From NCBI GenBank assembly GCA_964036275.1, contig OZ038436.1, forward strand, positions 17,325,904-17,389,903: a stretch of DNA of 64,000 bases. Direction: 5' to 3'. Positions 11,401-26,400 of the stretch are shown one piece after another. Under the pieces are notes generated by a model that had not been told where the DNA came from, searched no databases, and was given only the letters and a program-made list of their open reading frames with translations. The DNA is from Litoditis marina. Taxonomy: Eukaryota; Nematoda; Chromadorea; Rhabditida; Rhabditidae. The stretch's first letter is position 1, and the number at the start of each line of letters is the position of its first letter. The position numbers and the translations under genes are program-made.

Positions 11401-14400
11401 GGAAAATGTTGGCCCGACGATTTTTTGGCCGATATGACCCAAATCGGGGAAATTCGTGCAATATTTGATTTTTCTCAGCTCGTTCGATTTCACATACAAA
11501 ATATACAAACAACAGTAATCTATGATATTTTATCAAAAATAGACAATAAAATGAAAACTATCGAAAATTTTGGCGCGTTCTCGATTTGTGGGTGGCCTCA
11601 GAGTAGTCAGTGGTCGAGAACTTAGCTAATCTGAAAGAACGAACATTCAAAGGCTATAACCCAGAAGTTGTCCACAGCTCCGATCTCTATCTGAAAATCT
11701 CCAAAACATAATCATTATTAGATATATTAATAATCACATTGCCGTATTCATGTGACCTAGGCTACCTAATTGGTGATAGAAAAAAATTTTCATGACCCCA
11801 AAGTTGAGAAAAATCAACCATTCTAATCTTCCATATTTCACGAAAATGCAATAATTAACTTGATGTATATGAACCTCACCTTCTGAACAATCAATCTATA
11901 TATTGAGAACAGCTTATAGGATCCGCCCTTTCCAAAGAAAGTCAAACTCTATGGCGTGTATCGAGTTTAAAATACAAGTGGACTACTGTGACAAATCAGC
12001 AAGTCTTCGTTGTTGTTTGATCTTGATTGCCTCGATACACGTCATAACTTCCGAATTTCGTTCAAAAAGTGAAGAGATCAAACTACAAACACAGCCGGAC
12101 AGGGCAACATACATCGTATTTTCTCTCTTGGGCAGGAACGCATACTTCTCACTCCTTAGATACTATAATAATAAAGAATGAATAACTTTGAAGTATTTCA
12201 AAATTAAATCAATAAGTGTGATGCCCCGGTTAGACGACTGACTTTTATACTTACACCGACTAAAGTAGGGGAGGGGGGCATAACTATGGAGTAATGGGTA
12301 ACTACCGTCGTCTCGTTACTATTGTGGCAAATTCCACAAGGAACCGCGAATTTCGTTAACCCTGCCAGTTAACCGTTAACCATTTAACCATTTTTTACAG
12401 TTAACCATTTAACCATTTTTCTGTTAACCTTTTGGTAACTCTTTTTTCTAACGTCTTTTGGGCAGAATTCGCGGTTACCATGTGGTTAACAAAAGTGTTA
12501 ACCATTTTTTTGGTTAACGGTTAACTGGTGCGGTTAACAAAAACGCGGTTAAATAAAGAATTCGCCTACTATTGTATTAGAAAAAAAACTAAAAACTTTT
12601 CATGGGTTTAACAAGGGGGATCTTCATACCCCCGACCCCCGTTAAGTTGTCCGCATGGCCAGAAAACTACCATAAAACGTGCTACTTCTACGACGTAAAC
12701 AGAATGAGTTGTCTATTTTTGATGCAAACTCATCAACTTCTACCTTTTCCAATTTAAAAACGGAGTGCTTTTGGTTGTATAGTCGGACCTTACTGGTATA
12801 TGGAAATAATCGACTCATGTAAAACTGTTCAAGTTACACAACTCACCTGTAATGGATAGTGGCGAGCTACAGCCAATCTCGAAAATCAGCATTTAAAAAA
12901 TCAATGAACACTTAAGGTACGAACAGACTGTATTGAGCTCTTACAAAGAGCATGGTGAGGCAGACCCTATCAATTATAGAAGGTTATGAACGATATTAGC
13001 TTCGCAAGTTATGCTTATGATCGAGCGGATGACTCGAACTTTGACTTTTCGGAATCTATTTCATAATTTCGATATAGAGAACTTCTGAACCACTCACCTT
13101 TTCTTTACACCAGATCCTCAGATCAGTTCTAGTTCGAGTTTTCTATCCGTCTCATTGGCGCGGACCGGGACTGCCAATTGCAAACGTTCCTAAATTACAA
13201 CGATAGGAATAGCAAAACTATTGGTGAAACTAGTGTTCCTCATACCAAAATACACATACACCAGTAGGAAAGGGGAAACAGACACAAAAAAAAATACAAA
13301 AACGGGTTACTTTTTGGTCCATATCGGGGTAATTGGCCTGTTCCTTAATGCAAATTCATGAATTTTCACGGATATAAATCGAAAAATCGTTCACTTTTCG
13401 TGGAATAGTCACACTTTATTGACACTTGGTTATACTCGTTTACCAGAAACAGCTATATTTTCAAATTTGAAAATGTTTGGACCCCGACAGGCACAAACCT
13501 GCAAGATATGACTATTCTACAGAATGGAGCCAGTTTTCCTAGTTAAACACGCGAAACTTTAGATTTTGACATCAAAAATATGTCATGTTTCCCGGTTTCG
13601 GCTAAAAGGACACCCGATTTTCGACTAAGGTCAAAAAAGAAAAAAAAGCCACGAGAAAACTCTTAACAATTAGCATCTGGTTCCTTTTTGGTGGCCCGTG
13701 TAACTCGCCTGGAAACAATGTCCTGGTGTCATACACCGGTAAGGTCTGTCTAGTCGACAATGAGTAATCCGTTTTCAGCTTTGAAACGTGAAATTTAACG
13801 ATTTTGTGTCAAAATTACACGAATTTCTATGTTTTCGACAAAAAAAGAAGTACGTTCTTCTAATTTTTGTGACTATCCGGACAATATTACTGGTGTGTGC
13901 CTGATGTTTCCCTATACTAGCTTACCTACCAAATGTACAAACATTAACTCACTTGTGGAACAGCTAATTATATCCTGATCGGGTGGATAGTTGAAACCGT
14001 GTAACAGCCGCGCCTCCCAACTGAAAACCCATCAACCAACCGATCGAGTCTGAAAAAGACATAGAACAAAACGGAATTTTGAAAACATTGACAATATGAA
14101 ACGGAATAAATTTAACGTTTACGAACAACTCATCTTCGCGTTGCGTGAGATAACTCGTCCCCAGCTCAAAAATTGATCGAATTACCTTAACACTTACAAA
14201 TCAATCTGGAACCAGGTTATATTTCCTAAAGAGACTGTAGAGAACTCCAAAAATAAAAACAGTATAACAATTCTGCTAGAATTATCACAACTTTCAGAAA
14301 TGTCTCGGTTTCTCTCAAATACGTGACGACTGAACAAATTTTTCGAATGTATTCATAGTAAATTTATATTCAATAACGGATACTAAACTTTACAGAGTGT

Positions 14401-17400
14401 AATGTCATTCTAAAACCCAGTTTCCGCTTATTTTGAAGTGTCATGGATGAAAGAGTGGGGACGAGCTGTCGCACACGCGACGCGTGGGAACGACTTGTCG
14501 TGAAATAAACTTTCATGTTTTTCATCTTTCTAAAAGGGCTGAATAACTATAATTAAGAACAAAGTTGTTGACAGATCGAAAAATTTCAATTGATAGAACC
14601 AAAGAAAATAGGTTTAAAACTTAAAATATCAATGGAAAACGTATTCGCAAGTGAATATCACAGTGTGTAGACACTTCTCAACAACGAATAGAGCAAGAAA
14701 ATGAATATAAATACATATAAACTGAAATTATAATCAAAATGACATTAAAATTGAAAATTTTCTAAAATTCACAAATTGAAGGACTATCGCGGCAGAGCGC
14801 CCAATTAGCAGGCGGGCTCACTCAGGCTGGCCGAATCGTAGCCGATTTGCCACGACACCTCACGACGCGACACGACATAACACGACGAGCCGATCTCACC
14901 CGGATCGGGCCGAATCGGCCCGCGACTTTTCAACTAGATGGATTTACATGGCAGAAATCATGACTGTATTTGCTCAAACGCTCGAGGCATTGAATTTCCG
15001 ATTAAAAAGTTCATTGTGCGCGATGGGTGCACTGAGACGGAAGTGTGGAAGTGAGTCATATGTCTCGCAATTTCAACATTCTTTCCTGTTATTTTTTCAC
15101 CTCACTTGTGATTTTTGGAGAACGGCCAATATCGAAGCTTGATAGAAAGTTGTAGTTTTTAATTAATTGAAAGTATTTTACAGATAGCAGACATGGTCGT
15201 CTCGAAAGCCAAGGAAAACCCGAAACTATCGGTTGTGTACGCTGAGATTTGCTCTCAAGTAGTAGGTTATTTTATCTCATTGAAAAATTTGTTCAAGATA
15301 AGTTGATCAGAAACAAACTATTTAGACTGTACGATTGATTCGTGCGCTGTGTTCCGCCAAAGTCGCTGATCATTCCATATTTTGTTCGAAACACTTTGAG
15401 CCACTGCGCGGCCAGAAAAATGATGATTGAGTAACCAAGGTGGAACGAGCATTTCTATGATTGATGGCTAGTCTGAGCCTGGGCCTTTTAGTCTAAAGAA
15501 ACTGATGCAAACGAGTCATAGCACGAGTGAAATGCGCTGTTCTAGGTTTATGGCCAGCGTGCTCTCGAAGAAACGCGTTGTTGCGCGCCGCGCACCAGAG
15601 TTGTTGATAAAATTAGAGCGTTTTGAATAGCTACAGCTTCACGCAACATTTGTAGCAAAAGTTAGGCTTATTCGTACCCAATCACGCTCAAGGGGTTCAT
15701 GTGAAGACAGTCACATGAAAAAAAAACCAACGAACACACCTTCCCAGCGAACAGAAAACACCGGCCAATAGGAAAAGGGACGAGGGTGAAAGGGGACGAG
15801 GGCTGAGGCAAAGGGGACGAGGGCTGAGGCAAAGGGGACGAGGGATAAGGCAAAAAAACACTCTTAGGTATCGTAGAAAGGGGAAAAGATGAATCAATAA
15901 TGAAGATACAGAACAAGGAAAGTATTATGGAATAATCGGAAACTAAATTTGACTTGATTTTCTCTAATTATCAGTCCACCCCTCGTCCCCTTTGCCTCAG
16001 CCCTCGTCCCCTTTGCCATATCCCCCGTCCCCTTTTACCCTCGTCCCCCCCCCCCCCTCGTCCCCTTTCCTATTCACCGAAAACACCTCCCCAGCAGCGC
16101 CGCTTATCTTTCCCATTTGGCGAGTTCAATCTGAATTTTTTTAACGTTGCAGCATTGATATTTGGACTCTACGTTGTCGATAACACTGTTTTCTGATGCT
16201 TTAAGAAGAATATTACTTTCCCATTTTTATCGCATATTCAGAAAACATCAGAGAGTCAGAAATGTCGATAGTTTGGAGTTGTATATCTCAATCAGTTTTT
16301 GTAATGAGAACAGGTTTTTCACATCAGACCAAACTCGCGCATCTCTACTAGTACAGCAGTTATCAGCCATTTTCGTCCATTTTGAACCCCAAACGAGATC
16401 CTCCGGAATGACGAAAAATCACATTTTCCCAGTGACAACTTAGTGTTAATATTCAAATTTACCGTAGTTGAAAAGTTTATTCCCGCTATTTACGCAACAA
16501 AAAATTGTGTTTGGATAGTTTCTCCTGTTTAGCCACCCCAAAAAGTACAAAATCGTTACTTAAAATCCACCATTTTTTTCAGTTTGGAGATATCACCACA
16601 ACACTTTCAGAATAGGTTGATAGACATTCGAGATACGAGTTAATCAAATTTTCATCCGGCTTAACATAATTTTGAACTATTTAACTATTTGACCCCGGTT
16701 CAAAATTTTTGACCCAGCCAACTTTGGGTTACAACTTTTGTTCGAGAAGTTGGATGGACGGAATGCGTCATACATTACATAATTGTATAGCCCGTGAAAC
16801 TTTCTAGGAGGAAAAATTACTTTGAACTACATGAACCCACTCATGGAGAAAATATTCCAACAAACCAACTTTCAATTCGAGCTGCCAAGAAATTTCGTCA
16901 GACGCCCAAAAAAAAGCATTTCACGTGCTGTAAGTGATAGCACGAGCTCTGAAATTAGTCTAGAACTGTTTAGCGTTGCGAGTTACCTTATAATCCAGTT
17001 AGCCCATTTTCCACCACATATATGAGTTTCAGCCAAATCGGAGTCGAAAAAGTTTTTTTTTTCACCTTACGTGAAAGGGAATTTTGGCCCAAAAACGAGA
17101 ATTCCTAACTTTAGTAAAAATCCGTAAGAAAGGGGGGACCAGGAAGGGCCAATTCTACAACTAACGGGGTTTTTAGGTAACCTCAACCTTTTTTCAGGTT
17201 ACCTCACTGAATTCCGATTATCTCTGAAATTTCTCTGATTCTACCCAATTTGCCCCCTACTATTTTTCTGTCCAGATCCGGATATGGACAGAGGCAACAG
17301 GGGCAAATGAGGTACAATCAGAGAAAAAGTGGGAAAATTTCCGAGAAAAGTCAGGGAAATTTCAGAGAAAAATGTTTTTCTATAAAAGAATGAGCAGTGA

Positions 17401-20400
17401 TAGCAAATTTTATGCAACATTCAGAAATATTTCTTACTTTAATAGTATTTACGGTGAATTGTTATCATTAGGTGAGAATGAACTTCTCCAAAAATTCTCT
17501 AACTGATGCTCCTCAGATTAGATAAGCATCTATTATCACTGCTCATTCTTTCATAGAAAACAAAGTGTTTTCAAACAGAATTAGCAATGAGAAAGTCTTT
17601 CCCTCAACATCATCAAATTTGAACTTTTTTCGAATGTTTCGTTGCGCTTTAAACATAGCTGAAACGATTTGAAATGGACGAGTAGCGTACAGCCGCCGCG
17701 CCGTATCTTGTACGGGTTTCTTGAAAGTGCGGCAGAACACAGTTTCGACCGTTCTTTTCGAGGAAATGACACCAAAACTTCATCATGTGTAGGTATATGG
17801 TTCTGCTAATAAATTCTAGTGAAAAAGTGGTGAATCAACATTTCTAAATTCGTCTGACACTTCTCTGACATTTCCCTGATCTCACCCCATCTTTACCCTG
17901 GCTTACCTCTGATTTATTTCCCTGAAAACACAGACCCCCCCCCCCCTGATGCTCCCTGACATATTAGGGGAAGCCAATTAAGTAGGTAACCTGGAAGTAA
18001 TCTTAAACTAAAAAATAACGGTAAAATCACATTTTGCGTTAGAGAAACAGGTAACCGGTTTTTCTTAGGTGATCATCCGGTTACCTATTGAGGTAACCTG
18101 AAAAATAGGTTACCAAAAAAAGGGTTAGGTTACCTGAAAACCCGGTTACATATAGAATTCACCTGAAAAGTTCTATAACCCAGTAAACTTTTTTAGCTCG
18201 AGCTCATTCGCCGTTTTCGAAAAATCAAAGAAGAAAAGTTTTTTCACAGAAAGTTCACCTCTTGAAACACATGCAGCGCGCGCAACGTGAAATTTTCCAA
18301 ATCAAAAACAACATCAATCGATTTGAAACTGTTCATGCACACTGTGAACGAATTCGTACTAGAGTGATTTAAAAAAAATCAACGTACCAGACGCTACACT
18401 CGAAACACGAAAATTTCAGTTTTTGGCGGTATATGCGTCGCGCACAACGCGGGCGTGAATATTTTTTTCAAAAATTTCACTCGAATCGCGAGCCAAAGAT
18501 ATTTATTAACGGGAATTAAAAAATCAACAAAAAGTAATGCTGGCTTAGCGCGTTACACGCACGGAAAGGCAATAAGGGGCGCTGGTTGATCGGAAAGCCT
18601 CTACCAGCTTTATAAAGTATAGACTAGCGATAAATGATTTTTGTAATTAGTTTGCCACGGTGCCCTTTTTTATTTAAAAAAAGTTTTTCAAAATCGGACC
18701 ATTTTGAGCCAAGTTGTGGGTGTTTTAGTGCCGCCGGCGCGCCCGCCGCGCCTAATGAGCGTGCGCGCAGCGCACGTCATTATCGATTATTGAGGCAGCC
18801 GCAATGAAGGTGTTGACAAAACTTGAACATTTTCTGGTAGCCACAGCTGTTTACAACATTTTTGGCAAAAATGAGAGAAATTCGTTCACAACCACGCTCA
18901 CGGGGTTCATTTAAAGACAGTCACGTCAAAAAAACCAACGAAAACCCCTTACCAGCTTTATAGAAAAGAGAGCGCTTTTCTTTCCCATTTGACACGTGTA
19001 AACTAAATTTCTCGGCATTCTAACATTGATATTCGAATTTTATGTGGTTGATTACATTCTTTTATAATGTTTTGGAAAAATTATTTTTTTCTCTTTTTCA
19101 TCCCATACCAACAGAAAGTGAAAAAATCGATATTTTCGACTTCTATGTCTCGATCAGTTTTTGTGATATGAAGTTTATTTTTACAGAGTACAGTGATCTC
19201 ATGCATTTCTGTGAGTGTTGCAATTTTCAGTCATTTGCGTCAATAGTGAACCTCCCAACGCGATAACTCAAAATGACGAAAATCCACATTTTGAGATTCT
19301 CGGTTGAAGTTGAGAAAAACGTGAAATACGTGAAAATTGTTCAGCAAAACACTAGTTTGTCTCAGAATTTGAAGCGGATTCCGAAAACCCATGTCTCGAG
19401 TTCTGCAAATAATTTTGAGCTGGTCCGATAACTGACACCTACCACCTAGGTGCCACCCTTCGAGCCAGCCTGCCACGTTTACGCGTAATTACAGCCACCC
19501 AGTGAATTCCGCATCAAAACATTGTGTTTGGATAGTTTTTCAAGTTTGGCCACCTCCAAAAAGTACCAAAACCGTTGCTTAAAAACCACAGTTTTTTTTG
19601 TCATTTTTGAAGACATCATCACAAAACTCTGAGAATATGTTCATAGACACTTTAAATACTAGGTTACCAACTTTTGGCCCCCTACCACCATTTTGAACTA
19701 GTTTACTAGTTGACCTCGGCTCAAAATTTCGTCTTCAGTGAAATTGATCCCGCCAACTTTGGTTCACAAGTTAGTTTCGAAAATTTAGTGAACGAAAATT
19801 CTCACACAATACATTATTAGAAAGCCCGTGAAATTCTCTAGGGAGAGAAACAACATGCATTCACATATCCCCACCCATGAGCCCACACGACCGTTCACTA
19901 CCAATGAAACTTCTAATTCGAGCTTTGAAAAATTGTCAATTTCGGCCCACAAAAAAGCGTTTCACGTGATAGCAAGTGTCCTGAAATTAGTCTAAAAATG
20001 TTCAGCGCATCATTTTCAGATCATTCGCCTGAAATTTCCTTCAAACCTGAGCCAAACCTCCGAATTTTGCCGGAATTTGAATTTTCTTTAAAACAAAAGT
20101 TCTAGATAACATTAGAAACTTGTAAACTTTACCAGGAAGTTCACTTTTGTACATATAATAATAAAATGATAGTGCAAAAAATGAGAAACTTTTGCAAAAC
20201 CGGCGCTTGACTACTGTCTTCAGGCGGGATCGAACCCGCGTCCTCAGACTGCAATCAAACACGGAATCGCTGTGCTATCCTCTTTCCGGCACAGGAGGGT
20301 CAGCTCGCTGGCATATGGTCGGGCCCCGGGGATCGCGGCGCGCGTTGACCTCTTGCTAGCTCATTTTAGAAGATATGACACAGTTTTTTTTTAGAAAAAT

Positions 20401-23400
20401 GAGCTACTCTTCAAGCTCTACCTGCCCATAGAGGTCACTAAGCTGCCAGATGGTTGGTTCAAAAAGTCAATGTTCAAAATCGACCTTCTGACGGCTCTTG
20501 TAAAGTTTTGTGTGAACCGACTGACGAGTGAGAGGTGTCGAACTGATCGTAGTAAAGCTCTCTACATTTTGTGGAAAAAATATGATCAAAGATCAACTTA
20601 CGACCTCACAGGGGGATCAAAACCGCCAAAATTGGAGAGTTTACAACTTTTCGGGAGAATCAGTAGAAACATGACTCAAAATCAGTTTCAGAAAACGAGC
20701 CGTACATCACCGAATTTCTCGGGAAAATCTCTATCCGATTCCATTATGAATTAATGAAAAAACTCGAAAGCGCGCGGTGCGCGCCGGCGCGTAACCACTA
20801 TCAAAACACGACTTTCACCAAGCCAGTGTGAAAAAATTTTGGTCAACTTTTTTTCTTTCTTGGAAAGCGCAACATTTCGAAACAAGACGAACAAAATGAT
20901 GTAGGTCAAAAAAAATTTGACCTACTTTGAAATTTCAACGTTACAGCGTGCGCGCACGACTTTACGAAATTTTCTGAATTTCTCAGCAAAGATGCGGATT
21001 GCCCATATGTATACATGTTCCAAATTTCAGCCCAATCGGACAAGTCTGACTTTTGCTGTTTTCGAATTTTTTTTGATCTACGCGTCATTGCGCGCCGCGC
21101 GCATGCAGAAATTACAAAATTTGCAACTAGTCAGATGCGCCCAGGTTGTGCGCACAGTTTAAAAACAATTTCAGCTCCTCAAATTAATTCCGCCGGTTGG
21201 TAGAAGCGTGCAACGGTGCTCAATTTAGCCAAAAACAGCCCGTAAAAGACGATAAAATCGATAATCTCGAATTCTTTTAAGATTCGAATTGAGTGGCCTA
21301 ATACGGTTCTGTCGCCGTTGAGCTTGTGTTTTCACGACTTTTCATCTCTGAGATCTGAAAATCGCGCAGAAATTACAAAATTTGCAACTAGTCAGATGCG
21401 CCCAGGTTGTGCGCACAGTTTAAAAACAATTTCAGCTCCTCAAATTAATTCCGCCGGTTGGTAGAAGCGTGCAACGGTGCTCAATTTAGCCAAAAACAGC
21501 CCGTAAAAGACGATAAAATCGATAATCTCGAATTCTTTTAAGATTCGAATTGAGTGGCCTAATACGGTTCTGTCGCCGTAGAGCTTGTGTTTTCACGACT
21601 TTTCATCTCTGAGATCTGAAAATCGCGCAGAAATTACAAAATTTGCAACTAGTCAGATGCGCCCAGGTTGTGCGCACAGTTTAAAAACAATTTCAGCTCC
21701 TCAAATTAATTCCGTCGGTTGGTAGAAGCGTGCAACGGTGCTCAATTTAGCCAAAAACAGCCCGTAAAAGACGATAAAATCGATAATCTCGAATTCTTTT
21801 AAGATTCGAATTGAGTGGCCTAATACGGTTCTGTCGCCGTAGAGCTTGTGTTTTCACGACTTTTCATCTCTGAGATCTGAAAATCGCGCTTGTCGCGCGC
21901 GCTCCGCGCGCAAAGTTGCGGCTGGGCCCAACATTTTTGCTCCAGAATGACCGCCGTCAAAAGTTCTACGACCCAGTAAGCTTTTTAGCCCGAGCTCATT
22001 CGCCGTTTTTGAGAAAATCAAAAACCAAGTTTTTTTCCGCAAAAAGTTTACCTTTTTAAAACACGCGCAGCGCGCGCCGCGCAGAATTTGGGAAAACAAT
22101 TTATTGCCCAATCGATTGGAAACTGTTTAGGCAAACTTTTTTATTATTACAGCAATTCGTGAAAATCAACGTGCCAGCCGCCATAATCCCTGAAACACGA
22201 AAATTGAACTTTTTGGCGAAAAATGTACGACGTTTACGCGTCGCGTGCACGCGTGCATGTACATTTTTACAAAATTCAGTCGTGAATCGCGAGCTGAGCA
22301 CATTAGTATACGAGATCAAAAAAAAGTGACAAAAAGTATATATGGCATGGCGCGCTACGCACGCGGAAAGGCAGTAAGGGCGAGAAATCATACGAAATCA
22401 TACGAAAACCTCCTACCACCTTTATATAATGTAGATGTATAAAGATGGAATACTCCGTAGCTATGTGATGCGATAGAAGCTTGTCTGCGTCGAGGCAACC
22501 CACAAAGAATCCGAAATTGCTGCAGTTCATAAAAAGTTACTATGAGAGGACCATTGACTTTCCGATTTAATAATGGGGAGATGCAAACGAATGAAATCCT
22601 CGAAACAACATGACCCACCGATTATCTTTTTCATCTTTTAGATACATTTGGCGTATCGTGGGGTCGTGCCATTCGACTGTCCGTTTCGCGATGCTCTCAA
22701 AAGTAGTCTCGAAGAGGTAAACATGATTTTTTTCAAGCATTTCTCCTTTTTTATAGTCATCGAGCGATCCCTCTTTTCCATTCGTTCCGTTGCACATTCC
22801 GTGTGCAATAATCAGAAAAAAATATAATTTTGTCCAATTAGTCAAAAAAATTGAAAAGGCTAATTTTTTTGCCGGTAACAAAAAAATTCCGGAAATAAAA
22901 AAATTCTGTTCACTTTTCGCAGAATCATTAATTTCCAAATTTCACTTTTCTTGCAAAAACATTACTTTTTTGTTGATTCAGTTGGATTCTACTGTTGTAG
23001 GGGTCAAAAATCGTGGTAAAATAACGAGACTGTATTATTCTAAGATTTTGTTCGGGAGTTCTTGCTTTCAGTGTTCATTTTTCTAGTGAATGTGTTATAG
23101 GTAGCCAAAACTGTCGGAAATAGTGGTTCACCGAGAATGGCAGATCACAGTGGGGTTCACAAGTGAGTGGTTTTTGATATCATAACTAGTGTTTTAAGTT
23201 TTTAAAGAAATGAAAATGATTGAAGACATTAGATTTACTACAATAAATTTAGTTTGCTCCAGCAAACACAGTTACCTATGGCGTTTCGGGCATTAATCCA
23301 GACTGTTATGTTCTCTTTCAAACATTATTCGGAAGAAAAAACCACTGCAGAGAACAAGAAGTGTAAAACATTCACAGATTTGACCTAATATAAGAACACG

Positions 23401-26400
23401 CGGCGCTGTCTCGCAGGCAAAGGGTAAGTTATAACTACCATTTTCCCGATACTTCTGATTTGGTGCTGATGCAGTTTGACTCTTTCTACGAATGAAATAC
23501 AACAGTCATTAGTCGATAGTACTTTTCATGCTCTGGTACTATTCACCTTCTGCGCTACTGGCAGATCATGGTAGCGCGCAGTTAGGGTGAATACGAAAGG
23601 GGACGAGGGGGGGACGCGGGTGAAAGGGGACGGGGGATATGGCAAAGGGGACGAGGGCTGAGGCAAAGGGGACGAGGGGTGGACTGATAATTAGAGTGAA
23701 ATCTAGTCAAATTTAGTTTTCGATTACTCCATAATACTTTCCTTGTTCTGTATCTTCATTATTGATTCATCTTTTCCCCTTTCTACGATACCTAAGAGTG
23801 TTTTTTTGCCTTATCCCTCGTCCCCTTTGCCTCAGCCCTCGTCCCCTTTGCCATACCCCCCGTCCCCTTTCACCCTCGTCCCCCCCTCGTCCCCTTTCAC
23901 CCTCGTCCCCTTTCCTATTGGCCCGCAGTTAGATCATCTGGCGAAAACTGAAGCTTCGCGTGCACTTAAAATTGGTCATGCCGCTCTTTGTTACGTGAAC
24001 CATATCGCGCGCAGCGTGCGTGTGAGTTGTGTTTGGTTTGGCCATTGCGCACTCGTTTTTGGCTTTCAAACCACAAAAGTCTTCAAATAAAACATTTTTT
24101 CGAAATTTAAAAAGAGAGAGAGCTAGATATCTATTAAATACATGTTGTGTAAAAAAATTAGGAAAATCGGTCAAGGTTGAAAGAAGTTATGCTGTCGTGT
24201 CGTTATGAAAATTTCCGTTGTCCCTCGTCCCTCGTCGCTCGTCCCTCGTCCAATGTCCGCATAGAAAATTATTTTTTTAACTACTGGACCGATTCGGCTG
24301 AAATTGGGCACACATGCGTAGACCCCAAAGTTAGCGCGGCCCCCAAAGTTTGGTGTTGTCACGTTTCGTTTGGCGCTTGGCGCGGGCGCCAATAGGCGCC
24401 AGAAGCTGGAAAATATGTGTTCCCATGAATAAATTTGTTTGAAATTTCGCACAGAGATCATGATAGTGAATTCCAGCTATTTTCCAGAACATGGTGACAT
24501 GGCTAACAATTGGCGCCAAACTCGGGCGCCTATTGGCGCCAAATATGAAAAAAAACTTGCGAAATACTGTAATGACTGGCATTTTGCTGACAGGGACCAA
24601 TTATGAATATATGTGAAAACAACGGGTTGTTTTTTATTATTATTGAAGACAGGTGTGGGGTTGCAATTGATAGAATGACCTCCCTCCAAAAAATTTTAAA
24701 AATATCGCAGGCGACGCGCGCACGCGACGCGACAAATTTTGCCAAAATCAAACTTTTGCTTATAACTTGCTTGAGAGTGATTTTTGGGAGTCGCTGTGAT
24801 AATGTAAAATGACTCCCCACTCGAGGGAAATCTAATGGTGTAAAAAAATTTTGGGTCACGCAGGCGACGCGCGCACGCGACGCGTCAAGGTGAGTCAAAA
24901 CATGAAATTGGTCCAATTGACCTGAAATTTGGCAGTAAGGGGTAATCAATCGACCATGGGGATCACGAATATGGCCATGGCGTTAAAGGAGACGAAGAGG
25001 TCAAAGATCGAAATTTTTAAAATGGCTGAAACTTGTTGGGAATAGGTAATCGGGTACGGGGATCACGAATATCGACATGTCGTTAAAGGGGGAGCAGAGG
25101 TCGAAGGTCAAAAAATTTAAAATGGCTGAAACTTGTTGGGAATAGGTAATCGGGTACGGGGATCACGAATATCGACATGTCGTTAAAGGGGGAGCAGAGT
25201 TCGAAGGTCAAAAAATTCAAAATGGCTGAAACTTGTTGGGAATAGGTACGGGGATCACGATTATCGACAAGTGGTTAATGGGGACGGGACCAAAAATATT
25301 ATGTTTCGGTTCTTGGGTTTAAACTAGTACTTACCCGTGGGAACAGTGGCTGCATACCGCCGCGTAGCGGCGCATCAATCGATAATCGAGAAATAGAAGC
25401 GATGCGCAGCGGCGCGACAATCGATAATTGCGATTAAATCAAAAATGGTTGAATTTTGAAAAACTTTTTTTTGGAAATAGAAGTTTAATTAGTAGAAAGA
25501 GAGGGTACAGTGGCCCCAGTATAACCGAGTGGCCCGCTGTCACGTTTTGTTTGGCGCGGGCGCCGATAGGCGCCAGAAGCTGGAAACTATGTGTTCCCTT
25601 GGATGAAACGCTCCGAAATTTTGCACAGAGGTTAGATTAGTGAATCCCAGCCTTTTCTGAAGATTTGGTATCATGGTTTACATTTATAGGATAGAATAAA
25701 ATAGATTTATTCGTGATTTAACACGTGACTTCCACATAGTATGTGGCACTCCAATGGAGTAAATGGAGAGAACAATTTGGCGCCAAACGCTTCACAGATG
25801 TCCGAACTATGAACATGGTTGACGAATTCGGCTCGGATACCAACATTTTTTCGAAATTCTGCGCCAAAACGATACTTTATCCGCCAAATGGCGCCAAAAT
25901 TGAAAATAGGGTTTCTGGACCAAAACACAGTCGGAAATTGTGCTAATTGGTCGAGACAATTCATTCCAAGTAATTTGTTACCAATTAGAGTAACATGTTT
26001 CATAAATGGCGCCAATGAGCTGGCGCCCGTTCGCGCCAATTGAGAAAAGATTTTCTTTGTACTGTAATGACGCAGATTTTTCACAATACTCAGATTTCAA
26101 TCAACGAAGCGGAAAAAAACTGTTTTTCAACCAGTTTCGCCTATCACGCCAATTTAAGAGGTAAATTGGCGCCAAAAATATTTTGAAAGATTAGGATCAC
26201 ATCGTTCGAAAACTCGGAACTTTCAGATATCAGGATGTTTGATAGTCACCACTATTCAAAGTTCGTTTTTCTTATTTAACTCTAGGAGTTGTTGTACTAG
26301 TACAACTAGCAAAAAGAGAACAATTCGTAAAAAGTGGGGGACCAGAAAGTGTGTGAGTTCTGTTCGGTTTCACCGTTTTCTGCAAAAAGTGAACAATACG

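Noticed and set aside
14941..15050. Splice-bounded open block just upstream of MIF4G exon 3, with text FAQTLEALNF
   Set aside because: Its best donor (GTGAGT) gives the wrong phase for exon 3, and exon 2 already aligns directly to exon 3 in the MIF4G domain.
15668..15916. Proline-rich open frames over the minisatellite (also 15954-16196 and 23743-24090)
   Set aside because: These are translations of the CCTCGTCCCC repeat; the same text appears in inverted copies and in several frames.
15700..16080. CRISPR-like regular repeats
   Set aside because: Units are direct minisatellite copies without unique spacers, in a eukaryotic genome.
20210..20300. Functional tRNA gene
   Set aside because: The T loop is one base short and no acceptor stem pairs; kept only as tRNA-like.
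22567..22938. 123-codon minus-strand open frame
   Set aside because: It is antisense to MIF4G exon 4, which has good splice sites and domain similarity.
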